Shown one piece after another: positions 1 through 8,074 of a stretch of 64,000 nt of DNA. Made by a program: the position numbers and the translations under genes. The stretch comes from an uncultured Duodenibacillus sp. Its GTDB lineage: Bacteria; Pseudomonadota; Gammaproteobacteria; Burkholderiales; Burkholderiaceae_F. How positions within the stretch are numbered: the stretch's first letter is position 1; each line of letters starts with the position of its first letter. The DNA is taken from assembly GCA_944390745.1 (NCBI GenBank), contig CALXQK010000006.1:1-64000 (forward strand), read 5' to 3'. Below the pieces are notes generated by a model. That model was not told the DNA's origin. It saw only the letters and a program-made list of their open reading frames with translations, and did no database searches.

Positions 1-110
1 TATAATCATGTCCGTCCTCATTCCTCCATTGCAATGAAGACGCCGCTTGAATACGAAGAGGACTTGGCAACGAGCAAGTCCGTCAAGCCTAGCGCTTAAG
101 CGCTTCACGC

Positions 111-897
111 CTATCTCACCGGCTTAACAAGTCCGGATTTCGCGCCCCACCCCACAAAGCCAGAACGAAGCTCTTCGAATTGACCGATGCCTTCCAGGTG
201 CTGCCGCAGCCTTTCAAATGCCTCGACGACGTTGACGCTGCATTGACTCCGCAATCGGTTCTTTTCCTTGTCTGCCTTTTCCCGGCTTCTTCGATAGACC
301 AGCAGCGGCTCCTTGACGACGCTGATCTTTCTTGCCCCGGCCATGTAGGCGTAGGTAAAGAAGACGTCATTGCAGGTCCTTGTCTCCATAAACCTGAGGT
401 TCCAGTCCCGGATTCTCTTGGTTGGCGACAAAGAGCTTGTTCCAGACGTTGGGGTTGTCCATGTCGAGAAGCTGCGATCTGTCGGCAGAGGTTTTCAGCG
501 CGTAATAATTTCCGAGGGTGTCCCGATATTCACACGCAGCAAGATCGGCGTCTTCGCTCTCGGCTGCAGCGACAAGCCTTCCGATCAAGTCGCTTGAAAA
601 CAGGTCGTCCGAGTCAAGAAAGCAGACATACTTTCCCGAGGCCTTTTCAATTCCGACGTTTCTCGCCCCTCCGGCTCCCTTCCGGCTTGAGCGAAACAGC
701 CTTATGTTCTTGTGAAGGCGGGATTTTTCCTTGACAAAATCAAACGAGCCGTCCGTCGAGCTGTCGTCAACAACGATGCATTCAAAGTTTTTATAGGTTT
801 GCGAAAGCAATGCATCGAACGATTCCTGCAGGTATTCCATTGAGTTGAATACCGGCATGACAATGCTGACTGTGGGGGCTCTTTCGTCCTGGTTCAT
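111..897 (-). pseudogene. Frameshifted family-2 glycosyltransferase
   Basis: The first part (897 down to about 424) encodes a GT-A family-2 glycosyltransferase: a PTVSIVMPVFN strand, the DDSSTDGS nucleotide-binding motif, GGARNVGIEKASG and the metal-binding FLDSDD. After WNKLFVAN the frame runs into non-homologous sequence and stops near 367. The expected continuation (NLRFMETRTCNDVFFTYAYM, then EPLLVYRRS) is in another minus-strand frame down to a stop at 111. One extra base near 418-424 would explain the break, so this is either a genuine frameshift or a sequencing error. The joined product would be about 262 residues, normal for a short GT2. Family members add sugars to cell-surface polysaccharides. 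ATG 897 is preferred, although a TTG at 912 lies in the same frame. Base composition is lower in GC than in the neighbouring genes, which suggests transfer. Family call firm, pseudogene status moderate. Confidence 0.75.
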
Positions 898-1236
898 TGA
901 ATATGGGAGCAAAGACCTCTGCCTTCAGGCCGGGGTTGTTGACGGAATCTGGCTTTGCCTTCCTCTTGCCAAGTTGTGACAGCAGGCAGAGCCCTGGTGA
1001 TGAAGGGGCGGGCGATTGAGCAGTTCGAATGCACGCAGGGTGCTCGGGCGCTTGCGCAGCCGGGAGTTTTCGTTGTCCGGCGTCCGGTTGCGCGCGCGCG
1101 GAAACAACTCGATACCCTTGCAAAGAACCGGCAATGCTTTCCGCGCGGTTCTTAACTTGCGGGCATGCCACAATGTCTACAAGGGATTCAGTCAGAAGGT
1201 TGAATCCTGAACACCAGTCTTTTTTGGAGAGTTTTG
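898..1236. other. Intergenic region without a convincing gene
   Basis: This 339-base stretch separates the minus-strand glycosyltransferase from the plus-strand SIMPL gene, so it should hold promoters for both. Short open frames exist on both strands but resemble no protein family and lack third-position G/C bias. Just before the SIMPL gene there is TTGGAGA, a good ribosome binding site. No clear hairpin or repeat was seen. Confidence 0.5.
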
Positions 1237-2001
1237 ATGGTTCGCCTGCATCAACTGATTGTGGCCATTCCCTGCGCAGCCCTCATTGCCGCCTCGGGTG
1301 CGGCGCTTGCCGCTGATTCGGCCGGCTTCACCCCGGACAAGAAGGGCACGACGCTGCACCTTGCCGCCATGGCAAGCGTGGAGCTTCCCAATGACGAGGC
1401 GACGGTGAGTTTCCAAGCCCAGGAAACGGGCGCAACGCTTGCCGAGGCGACCGAGCGGCTGATCAAGCGCGTCAACCTTGGGGTTGCGCGCCTCAAGGCA
1501 AGCGGCGTGGATGCTGTGTTTGAAACCAACAACGTGAGCTCCTACCCGCGCTACACCGAGCCCAGGAAGGGCGAGGCCGCCAAGATCGTCGGCTGGGAGG
1601 TGCACCAGTCCATTTCGGGCAAGGTGAGCAAGGTTGAGGATGCTGCGAAGCTCGCGCAGGCCGGCGCCGATTACTTTGCCATCTCGGGCGTGAACTTTTC
1701 CCTGAGCAAGGCCGCCCAGGGCAGGGTGCAGGAGCAGCTCATGCGCGAGGCGATGAAGGACGTGCGCGCCCAGGCCGAGGTGATCGCCTCCGAGCTCGGG
1801 GCTGGGTCCGAGGACATCCGCGTGGTCTCGGTCACGTTCAACCGCTCCTCGCAGAACATGATCGGCGCCTTCAAGGCCGCCTCGCCGATGATGGCGCGCG
1901 CCGCGGACGCCTCGCTCGAGCGCATGCCGCTGCCGCAGTTTGAGGCCGGCCGCACGAGCGTCTCGCGCCAGGTCAACGTCGAGCTTCGCGTCGAGCCCTG
2001 A
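1237..2001 (+). CDS. SIMPL-domain (DUF541) periplasmic protein
   Basis: A 254-residue exported protein. Residues 1-26 form a signal peptide: Lys/Arg-poor start, hydrophobic core, ASGAALAADS cleavage region. The rest matches the SIMPL/DUF541 family: an early strand with MASVELPNDEATVSFQAQ, a central NNVSSYPRYTEP turn and a YxISGVNFSLS motif, then long helices before a final strand (VSRQVNVELRVEP). Related proteins (BP26/OMP28, YggE) form periplasmic assemblies linked to oxidative or envelope stress, but no biochemical role can be read here. ATG 1237 is chosen over TTG 1234 because GGAG lies 7 bases before the ATG. It is followed at once by a strong terminator, so it is probably transcribed alone. 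The family call is good; function remains open. Confidence 0.85.
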   Translation: MVRLHQLIVAIPCAALIAASGAALAADSAGFTPDKKGTTLHLAAMASVELPNDEATVSFQAQETGATLAEATERLIKRVNLGVARLKASGVDAVFETNNVSSYPRYTEPRKGEAAKIVGWEVHQSISGKVSKVEDAAKLAQAGADYFAISGVNFSLSKAAQGRVQEQLMREAMKDVRAQAEVIASELGAGSEDIRVVSVTFNRSSQNMIGAFKAASPMMARAADASLERMPLPQFEAGRTSVSRQVNVELRVEP

Positions 2002-2030
2002 CGCGAACGCGGCCGCCAATGGCGGCGCGC

Positions 2031-2080
2031 GGGCGCCCGCAGCCGGGTCCCTTGACTCCGGCCGGGCGCCCTTTCTGTTT
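2031..2080 (+). terminator. Rho-independent terminator after the SIMPL gene
   Basis: GGGCGCCCG pairs with CGGGCGCCC (2031-2071), with an additional inner GCCGG/CCGGC pairing, followed by TTTCTGTTT. It lies 30 bases after the stop codon and separates the SIMPL gene from the rpmF promoter. Confidence 0.8.
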
Positions 2081-2098
2081 CTAGAGACGGGCAACATG

Positions 2099-2126
2099 TT
2101 GAAAACAAAGGAAAACCGTGTAGAAT
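2099..2126 (+). promoter_or_regulatory. Sigma-70 promoter for rpmF
   Basis: TTGAAA (2099-2104), a 16-base spacer and TAGAAT (2121-2126). It gives a leader of about 135 bases before rpmF. A second -10-like TACAAT occurs near 2223, closer to the gene, but without an evident -35. Confidence 0.6.
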
Positions 2127-2269
2127 TGCGCGCCTGCCTGCGCACAAGTCCGTTGTGCGCGGAGGAAACGAACGATATCTTGATCAGAACGTGAGGCCGT
2201 CCCCAAAATCTTTGATTTTCGGGTACAATCACGTGTTTTCAATTTCTACCCACGTGGGGTTTACAAAAA

Positions 2270-2455
2270 ATGGCTGTTCAGCAAAACAAGAAATCCACTA
2301 GCAAGCGCGGCAACCATCGCGCTCATGACTTTCTGACCAACCCGGCGCTCGCCGTCGAACCGACGACCGGCGAAACGCACCGCCGCCACCACATCAGCCC
2401 GACGGGCTTCTATCGCGGCAAGAAGGTCATCGCGACCAAGCAGGACGCTGAGTAA
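2270..2455 (+). CDS. rpmF: 50S ribosomal protein L32
   Basis: A 61-residue basic protein with the L32 pattern: [20 protein letters not shown] at the start, then [19 protein letters not shown] near the end. L32 is a structural protein of the large ribosomal subunit, near the peptidyl transferase region. Length fits the family (57-61). This version has no zinc-binding cysteines, as is usual in proteobacteria. In most proteobacteria rpmF follows a DUF177/YceD gene and precedes plsX-fabH; here the upstream gene is a SIMPL protein and plsX is absent, so only the link with the fab cluster remains. The start is fixed by the conserved N-terminus. Confidence 0.97.
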   Translation: MAVQQNKKSTSKRGNHRAHDFLTNPALAVEPTTGETHRRHHISPTGFYRGKKVIATKQDAE

Positions 2456-3043
2456 TCGGCTGACCGCTGCGTCGGACTTTCAGGCAGCTTTGAGAATCAA
2501 GCCGTGAGCTGAGAGACAGGCACGGGGAGGTCGGCGGCAGGACTGCAGCCTGCCGCAGCTTCTCGACCTGCGCGGGGACGTTTCAAACGGTTGAGCCCCA
2601 CGATCAAGGCATCCTGCATCTCGGCATTGCACGCGGTGCATCTTCTCCATGCAGGCGAAGATGCTCCCCCTGAATGGTCGCTCAAGCCTCGGCAGGCTGT
2701 CGATACAAGCTGCCCGGTCCGTTGATGACGGGCCACATCGAAGGGAGGTTGTCCAATGCGGACAGACCTCCCTTTCTTCATGTTCAGACGTCGGGGTCAG
2801 CCGAACCCTTCCTTTGCAGCCGCTGCGGCTCCGTCATCCATTTTCCCGAGAGGCCGCCGGTGCTGAAAACTTTCGTTGCAGGCGATTGCCCCGCGCTTTG
2901 CTAAGATCAATCGACGCATTGCACTTTCATACCAGGTGCAAAAAACACCCGCGGTGCGGCGACGTCGGCGCAAGGCGCGCAGTCCGGCAGGACGGCGCGG
3001 CTTTTTCTGCGCCCGGCCGCAGCGCACAAGACAGCAAACACAC
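2456..3043. other. Gap between rpmF and fabH, plsX absent
   Basis: The 588-base interval is where plsX usually lies. It is too short for plsX (about 1 kb) and no frame on either strand resembles PlsX. Open frames at 2497-2781 (-) and 2674-2904 (+) have no family resemblance. What can be seen is a strong hairpin at 2741-2774 and a -10-like TAAGAT near 2902 that may start the fabH transcript. Confidence 0.6.
2741..2774 (+). terminator. Strong hairpin, probable terminator
   Basis: AAGGGAGGT (2741-2749) pairs with ACCTCCCTT (2766-2774), and the inner TGTCC pairs with GGACA around an AATGC loop. TTCTTCATGTT follows. The stem is near perfect but the downstream T-run is short. It may end the rpmF transcript. 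Confidence 0.5.
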
Positions 3044-4030
3044 ATGTCAACACCAAGAATCTATACGCGCATCGTGGGCACGGGCTCGTGCGTTCCGCCC
3101 AGGGTCGTCACCAACGATGAGCTTGCCGCCGAGCTCGCAAAGCGCGGCGTGCAGACAAGCGACGAGTGGATCCGCACCCGCACCGGCATCTGCCAGCGCT
3201 ACATCGCCGAAAACATGTCGACGCTTGATCTGGCGCTTGCCGCAAGCCGCCAGGCAATTGAGCGCGCAGGCTGCGCGCCCGCCGATATTGACCTCATCAT
3301 TGTCGCGACCACCACGCCCGACGGCGTGTTTCCCTCGATGGCCTGCCGCCTGCAGGCCGCGCTCGGCCTCAAGGGATGCGCGGCCTTCGACGTGCAGGCC
3401 GTCTGCGCGGGCTATGTCTACGCCATGAGCGTTGCCGACGGACTGGTGCGCACCGGGGCGTATCGTCGCGCGCTCGTCGTGGGCGCCGAGGTCCTGAGCC
3501 GTCTTCTTGACTGGGACGACCGCTCGACCTGCGTGCTTTTCGGCGACGGCGCGGGCGCCGTCGTCATCGAGGCGAGCGACTCCGAGGGAATCCTCGCGCA
3601 CCGCATGCACGCCGACGGCAGCTTCGGCGTTGAGACTCTGTCGTGCGACGCGCGCATCGAGCACAACGCCGTGGTCGGCACGGGCTTTATCCGCATGAAC
3701 GGCCAGCAGGTCTTCAAACTTGCCGTCTCGTCGCTCACCGAGAGCTTTCGCGAGGTCTGCGGCATGGCGGGCATCACGCCCGAGGACGTCGACGTCTGGG
3801 TTCCGCACCAGGCCAATATCCGCATCATCGAGATGATTGCGCACCGCCTGGGACTGCCCCCGGAGAAGACCGTCGTGACGGTCAATCTGCACGGCAACAC
3901 CTCGGCCGCATCGGTGCCGCTGGCCCTTGACTGGGCCGTGACGCACGGGCGCATCAAGCCCGGCAACACCGTCATGCTCCAGGGCGTGGGCGCGGGCATG
4001 GCCTGGGGCAGCGTGCTGCTGCGCTGGTAG
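3044..4030 (+). CDS. fabH: 3-oxoacyl-ACP synthase III (FabH)
   Basis: FabH condenses acetyl-CoA with malonyl-ACP to start type II fatty acid synthesis in the cytoplasm. The 328-residue product has the catalytic triad in place: Cys121 in FDVQAVCAG, His255 in VPHQANIR and Asn285 in NLHGNTSAAS. The C-terminal glycine-rich GVGAGMAWGSVLL motif is also present. The frame stays open upstream to 2876, but ATG 3044 gives the family's usual N-terminus (YTRIVGTGSCVPP) and is chosen for that reason; the ribosome binding site is weak. It heads fabH-fabD-fabG-acpP-fabF, with fabD 52 bases downstream. Confidence 0.96.
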   Translation: MSTPRIYTRIVGTGSCVPPRVVTNDELAAELAKRGVQTSDEWIRTRTGICQRYIAENMSTLDLALAASRQAIERAGCAPADIDLIIVATTTPDGVFPSMACRLQAALGLKGCAAFDVQAVCAGYVYAMSVADGLVRTGAYRRALVVGAEVLSRLLDWDDRSTCVLFGDGAGAVVIEASDSEGILAHRMHADGSFGVETLSCDARIEHNAVVGTGFIRMNGQQVFKLAVSSLTESFREVCGMAGITPEDVDVWVPHQANIRIIEMIAHRLGLPPEKTVVTVNLHGNTSAASVPLALDWAVTHGRIKPGNTVMLQGVGAGMAWGSVLLRW

Positions 4031-4082
4031 GCGGCCCGCAGGATTCAAATTCAACTACACCATCGATAAGGAAGATCAAGCA

Positions 4083-5027
4083 GTGAAACTCGCTTTTGTT
4101 TTCCCCGGCCAGGGCTCGCAGAAGGTGGGCATGCTCGCGGGCTTTGACGGCAACGACGTCGCAGCCGACGTGATGCGCCGCGCCGACGCAGCCCTCGGAC
4201 AGGATCTCACCGGGCTGATTGCAAACGGTCCCGAGGCCGATCTCAACCTCACGGTCAACACCCAGCCGGCGATGCTGGCGAGCTCCTACGCCATGTATGA
4301 GGCCTGGCTTGCCGCGGGCGGCATGCGCCCGGCGGTGATGGCCGGCCACAGCCTCGGCGAATACACGGCGCTTACCGCCGCGGGCGTCTTCACCCTTGAG
4401 GAGGCCGTCGGTCTCGTGCGCTTTCGCGCGCAGGCCATGCAGTCGGCCGTTCCCGTGGGCGTGGGCGCCATGGCGGCCATCCTCGGTCTTTCCGATGAGG
4501 CGGTCTCCGAAGTCTGTGCAGCCGCCGCCGACAACGGCCGTCTGGTGGTCGAGCCGGTCAACTTCAACTGCCCCGGGCAGGTCGTGATCGCAGGCCACCG
4601 CGAGGGCGTGGAGAAGGCCTGCGCCATTGCGCAGGAAAAGGGCGCGCGCCGCGCGCTCGTGCTGCCGGTGTCGGCCCCCTTTCACAGCTCGCTTCTTGTC
4701 GGCGCGGCCCGGGAGCTTGCCGCGCGCCTGGCCGAGGTGCCGGTCAATGAGCCCCAGATCGACGTCATCGCCAACGTCGACGTCGCCGTGCACAAGACGC
4801 CCGAGTCGATCCGCGAGATTCTTGCGCGTCAGGCCGCCAGCCCCGTGCAGTGGGTCAGGACGATCGAGGCGATGGCCGCCGGCGGCGTGACGCACGTCGT
4901 CGAGTGCGGGCCGGGGCGCGTGCTCACGGGCATGATCCGGCGCATCGCTCCGACGCTCCAGACCTTCAACATCTACGACGCCAAGACGCTTGCCGATGTG
5001 CGCGAGGCGCTGGCCCAGGCGGCCTGA
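4083..5027 (+). CDS. fabD: Malonyl-CoA:ACP transacylase (FabD)
   Basis: FabD moves malonyl groups from CoA to acyl carrier protein, supplying the extender unit for FabH, FabF and FabB. The 314-residue product shows FPGQGSQ at residues 7-13, the nucleophile Ser90 in GHSLGEY and catalytic His201 in APFHSS. The start is GTG 4083, with AAGGA about 9 bases upstream; it gives the expected MKLAFVFPGQG opening. It follows fabH by 52 bases and precedes fabG by 44 bases, so the three are probably co-transcribed. Confidence 0.96.
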   Translation: MKLAFVFPGQGSQKVGMLAGFDGNDVAADVMRRADAALGQDLTGLIANGPEADLNLTVNTQPAMLASSYAMYEAWLAAGGMRPAVMAGHSLGEYTALTAAGVFTLEEAVGLVRFRAQAMQSAVPVGVGAMAAILGLSDEAVSEVCAAAADNGRLVVEPVNFNCPGQVVIAGHREGVEKACAIAQEKGARRALVLPVSAPFHSSLLVGAARELAARLAEVPVNEPQIDVIANVDVAVHKTPESIREILARQAASPVQWVRTIEAMAAGGVTHVVECGPGRVLTGMIRRIAPTLQTFNIYDAKTLADVREALAQAA

Positions 5028-5071
5028 GCACGGCGCAGGCCCTTCATCTTGCAGCATACAGGATTAGAAAC

Positions 5072-5824
5072 ATGAAACTTTTTGCATCTGATGCGCTCTC
5101 CGGACGCACGGCCTTCGTGACGGGCGCCACCCGCGGCATTGGTCTTGCGATTGCGCGCGCTCTGGCCGAGGCTGGAGCCTATGTGGTCGGCACGGCAACC
5201 TCCGAGTCGGGCGCAGCCTCGATTTCCGAAAATCTGGGCGAGCACGGCCGCGGCATCGTGCTTGACGTCACCAATGCCGAGGCCGCCGTCTCGGCGATCA
5301 ACGCCGTCGTCTCCGAGTTCGGGCGCCTTGACATTCTTGTCAATAACGCGGGCATCACGCGCGATCAGCTCGCGATGCGCATGAGCGACGAGGCCTGGGA
5401 TGCGGTGATCGCCACCAACCTCACGGCCGCCTTCAGGCTTTCGCGCGCCGTCCTGCGCCCGATGATGAAGGCGCGCTTCGGCCGCATCATCAACATCACG
5501 AGCGTGGTGGGCGCCATGGGCAACGCCGGACAGGCCAACTACGCCGCCGCCAAGGCCGGCCTTGTCGGCATGAGCAAGTCGATGGCCCGCGAGGTCGCCT
5601 CGCGCGGCGTGACGATCAACTGCGTGGCGCCGGGCTTCATCGACACGGACATGACCAAGGGACTGCCCGAGGAGCACAAGAAGGCGCTGCTAGCACAAAT
5701 CCCCGCGCAGCGTCTCGGCAATACGGATGATGTTGCCGCGGCCGCGGCTTTTCTGGCCTCCGAGCCTGCGGGCTACATCACCGGAACGGTTGTGCATGTC
5801 AACGGCGGCATGTTCATGGGCTGA
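5072..5824 (+). CDS. fabG: 3-oxoacyl-ACP reductase (FabG)
   Basis: FabG reduces 3-oxoacyl-ACP to 3-hydroxyacyl-ACP with NADPH, the first reduction of each elongation cycle. This is a 250-residue classical short-chain dehydrogenase: TGATRGIG cofactor loop at 17-24, NNAG at 91-94, and the catalytic set Ser144, Tyr157 and Lys161 (ANYAAAKAG). The C-terminal PGFIDTDMT and ITGTVVHVNGGMFM motifs are those of FabG rather than of generic reductases. ATG 5072 is chosen from the family N-terminus, although the frame is open far upstream through the fabD end. Position inside the fab cluster confirms the assignment. Confidence 0.96.
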   Translation: MKLFASDALSGRTAFVTGATRGIGLAIARALAEAGAYVVGTATSESGAASISENLGEHGRGIVLDVTNAEAAVSAINAVVSEFGRLDILVNNAGITRDQLAMRMSDEAWDAVIATNLTAAFRLSRAVLRPMMKARFGRIINITSVVGAMGNAGQANYAAAKAGLVGMSKSMAREVASRGVTINCVAPGFIDTDMTKGLPEEHKKALLAQIPAQRLGNTDDVAAAAAFLASEPAGYITGTVVHVNGGMFMG

Positions 5825-5935
5825 TGCATAAAATGCGGCAACCCTGATAAAATCCGCCGGATCAACAACTTTTTTCCGTTGCTTTTGCTAGCGCAGGGGC
5901 AACACGTTTAATCAAGAGAATCCCCGGAGACGGAA

Positions 5936-6175
5936 ATGGACGAATTGGAACAAAAGGTCAAGAAGATCATCGCCGAGCAGCTCGGCAAGAATGAGGCCGA
6001 CATCAAGAACGAAGCCTCCTTCATCGAAGATCTCGGCGCCGACAGCCTTGATACGGTCGAGCTCGTGATGGCTCTTGAAGATGCCTTCAAGGTTCAGATC
6101 CCCGACGAGCAGCAGGAGAACCTGCGCACCGTTCAGCAGGCGATCGACTTCATTCGCGCCAACGTCAAGGCCTGA
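5936..6175 (+). CDS. acpP: Acyl carrier protein
   Basis: A 79-residue acidic four-helix protein that carries growing acyl chains on 4'-phosphopantetheine for fatty acid, lipid A and phospholipid synthesis. The attachment site is Ser37 in the invariant [12 protein letters not shown] motif. The N-terminal [16 protein letters not shown] helix is typical. GGAG lies a few bases before the ATG. The upstream gap of 111 bases and a strong terminator 55 bases after the stop suggest that acpP is also made as a short, abundant transcript, as in other bacteria. Confidence 0.98.
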   Translation: MDELEQKVKKIIAEQLGKNEADIKNEASFIEDLGADSLDTVELVMALEDAFKVQIPDEQQENLRTVQQAIDFIRANVKA

Positions 6176-6230
6176 TACGGCCCGCTCGTCCCCCTGCCTC
6201 AAGCAGGGGGATGATGATTGTGCGCAAGTA

Positions 6231-6259
6231 GGGGGCCCCTCGACGAGGCCCCCTTTTTT
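6231..6259 (+). terminator. Terminator or attenuator between acpP and fabF
   Basis: GGGGGCC pairs with GGCCCCC in an almost uninterrupted stem (6231-6253), followed by six T (6254-6259). It would give extra acpP transcript relative to fabF, or imply a separate fabF promoter. Confidence 0.8.
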
Positions 6260-6328
6260 CAGCGCATGCTCCGCGCCGGCAGTGTTGGATGACCCTCAAC
6301 TGAAGAATTTCATAAGGAACATAGATAG

Positions 6329-7558
6329 ATGCGCCGTGTTGTAGTTACCGGTTTGGGAATGGTTACGCCTCTGGGACTTGATGTCGCCTCGAGCTGGAAG
6401 GCTCTGCTTGAGGGCAAGTGCGGCATCGGTCCCATCACGCAGTTTGACGCCGAGGCCTTCGGCTGCAAGATTGCCGGCGAGGTGAAGGATTTTGATCCGA
6501 CGGTGGCGATGCCCGCCAAGGATGCGCGCCGCTACGACCGTTTCGTGCAGTTTGCCGCGGCCGCGGGCAAGGAGGCCCTTGAGGATGCCGGCCTCGTGTT
6601 CGACACCGATGAGAAGGCCAACCGCGCCGGCTGCCTGATCGGCTCGGGCATCGGCGGCCTGACGCTGATCTGCGACAACTTCCAGAGCTACCTCGAGCGC
6701 GGTCCGCGCCGCATCTCGCCCTTCATGATTCCGGGCTCGATCATCAACATGGCCAGCGGCATGCTCTCGATCCAGCACAACATGCGCGGCCCCAACCTCA
6801 CCACGGTGACGGCCTGCGCCACGGGTCTTCACGCCATCGGCGAGGCGAGCTGGATGATCCGCCGCGGCGATGCCGACGTGATGCTCGCAGGCGGCACCGA
6901 GGGCACGGTCTGCCCCAACGGCATCGGCGGCTTTGACAGCATGCACGCGCTTTCGCGCCGCAACGACGATCCGCAGCACGCCTCGCGTCCCTTTGACGTC
7001 GACCGCGACGGCTTCGTGATGGGCGAGGGCGCCGGCCTCGTGGTTCTTGAGGACTACGACCACGCCGTGGCGCGCGGCGCGAAGATCTACTGCGAGCTCG
7101 CGGGCTACGGTCTGTCGGCTGACGCCTACCACATCACCACGCCCTCGGCCGACGGCCCGATGCGCAGCATGCAGGTGGCGCTTGAGCACGCCGGCATGAA
7201 GCCCGAGGACATCGACTACCTCAATGCGCACGGTACCTCCACCTCGGTGGGCGACATCAATGAGTGCAAGGCGATTCGCGGCGTCTTCGGCGACTACACC
7301 GACAAGCTCGTGGTGAGTTCCACCAAGGGCGCCACCGGCCACCTGCTCGGCGGCGCCGGCGGCATTGAGAGCATCTTCACGATCATGGCGCTCGTCGATC
7401 AGGTGGCTCCGCCCACGATCAACGTCGTCAACCAGGATCCGGAATGCCGCGTGAACCTCGTCAAGGATGAGGGCAGGCCCATGCAGATTCGCGCCGCCAT
7501 GAAGAACAACTTCGGCTTCGGCGGCACCAACGCCACGCTGATCTTCAAGAAGATCTAG
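6329..7558 (+). CDS. fabF: 3-oxoacyl-ACP synthase II (FabF)
   Basis: FabF elongates acyl-ACP by condensation with malonyl-ACP, including the step to cis-vaccenate in many proteobacteria. The 409-residue product carries Cys163 (TVTACATG), His301 (NAHGTSTS) and His338 (GATGHLLGGAGG), the Cys-His-His triad of the KAS I/II class, and GFGGTNATLIF at the end. AAGGA lies 9 bases before the ATG. It is the last gene of the fab cluster and ends against a bidirectional terminator facing the minus-strand operon. Confidence 0.97.
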   Translation: MRRVVVTGLGMVTPLGLDVASSWKALLEGKCGIGPITQFDAEAFGCKIAGEVKDFDPTVAMPAKDARRYDRFVQFAAAAGKEALEDAGLVFDTDEKANRAGCLIGSGIGGLTLICDNFQSYLERGPRRISPFMIPGSIINMASGMLSIQHNMRGPNLTTVTACATGLHAIGEASWMIRRGDADVMLAGGTEGTVCPNGIGGFDSMHALSRRNDDPQHASRPFDVDRDGFVMGEGAGLVVLEDYDHAVARGAKIYCELAGYGLSADAYHITTPSADGPMRSMQVALEHAGMKPEDIDYLNAHGTSTSVGDINECKAIRGVFGDYTDKLVVSSTKGATGHLLGGAGGIESIFTIMALVDQVAPPTINVVNQDPECRVNLVKDEGRPMQIRAAMKNNFGFGGTNATLIFKKI

Positions 7559-7634
7559 CGCCCGGCGCCTTTTCCCCGGGAGCGTCCCGATTCTTTCGGA
7601 GACGCTTCCCGCGGGAGCCGGGCTGGGGACGTCC

Positions 7635-7674
7635 AGACATGAAAAAAGCCGCGAAAGCGGCTTTTTTCATGTCT
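7635..7674. terminator. Perfect bidirectional terminator
   Basis: Eighteen bases, AGACATGAAAAAAGCCGC, pair perfectly with their complement across a GAAA tetraloop. The A-run on one side and T-run on the other allow termination from both directions: fabF on +, the exporter operon on -. Confidence 0.92.
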
Positions 7675-7685
7675 GCAGGGCTGCT

Positions 7686-8045
7686 CTAGCTCACGCTCGA
7701 GTTGTGGTCCACAAAGGGCTGCTCGGGCGTCGGCAGGTACTGCACGCAGCGAAAGACGTACTGCACCTCGATGCCGCCGGCCTTGCGAAACTTCGTGGAG
7801 GCTTCGACCGGCTGCGAGCCGCGGCCCATCTGGTTGCAGTGCCGCGTGGCGAGGTCGGCGACGTAGTCCTTGGCGTTGTAGGGGCGCGTCTCGTAGGGGA
7901 GGTACGCCTTGTAGAGATAAAGGTTGGTGTCGATTTCGGTGACGGACTGCTCGCGCTTGCGGTCAAAGTCCATGCCCGCGCAGCCGGCGAGCACCGCGGC
8001 GCAGGCCGAGGCAAGCGCCAGTCGCAAAAGAGTCTTGGAGTGCAT
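7686..8045 (-). CDS. Small lipoprotein ending the exporter operon
   Basis: A 119-residue protein with a lipoprotein signal: Lys/Arg start, hydrophobic LALASACAAV core, and LAGC lipobox with Cys22. The mature part is small and polar, with two further cysteines (RHCNQMG and FRCVQY) that could form a disulphide in the periplasm. I do not recognise a family. AGGAAC lies a few bases before the ATG. It starts 29 bases after the DUF4143-like gene on the same strand and ends 12 bases before the terminator, so it is probably the last gene of the five-gene operon. An accessory role in the envelope complex is possible but unproven. Confidence 0.75.
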   Translation of the reverse strand: MHSKTLLRLALASACAAVLAGCAGMDFDRKREQSVTEIDTNLYLYKAYLPYETRPYNAKDYVADLATRHCNQMGRGSQPVEASTKFRKAGGIEVQYVFRCVQYLPTPEQPFVDHNSSVS

Positions 8046-8074
8046 GGTGGTTCCTGCTGAAGGTGCCGTCGGAG

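Noticed and set aside
2497-2781. Minus-strand frame of 94 codons in the rpmF-fabH gap
   Set aside because: It crosses the strong hairpin at 2741-2774, shows no third-position bias and no family resemblance.
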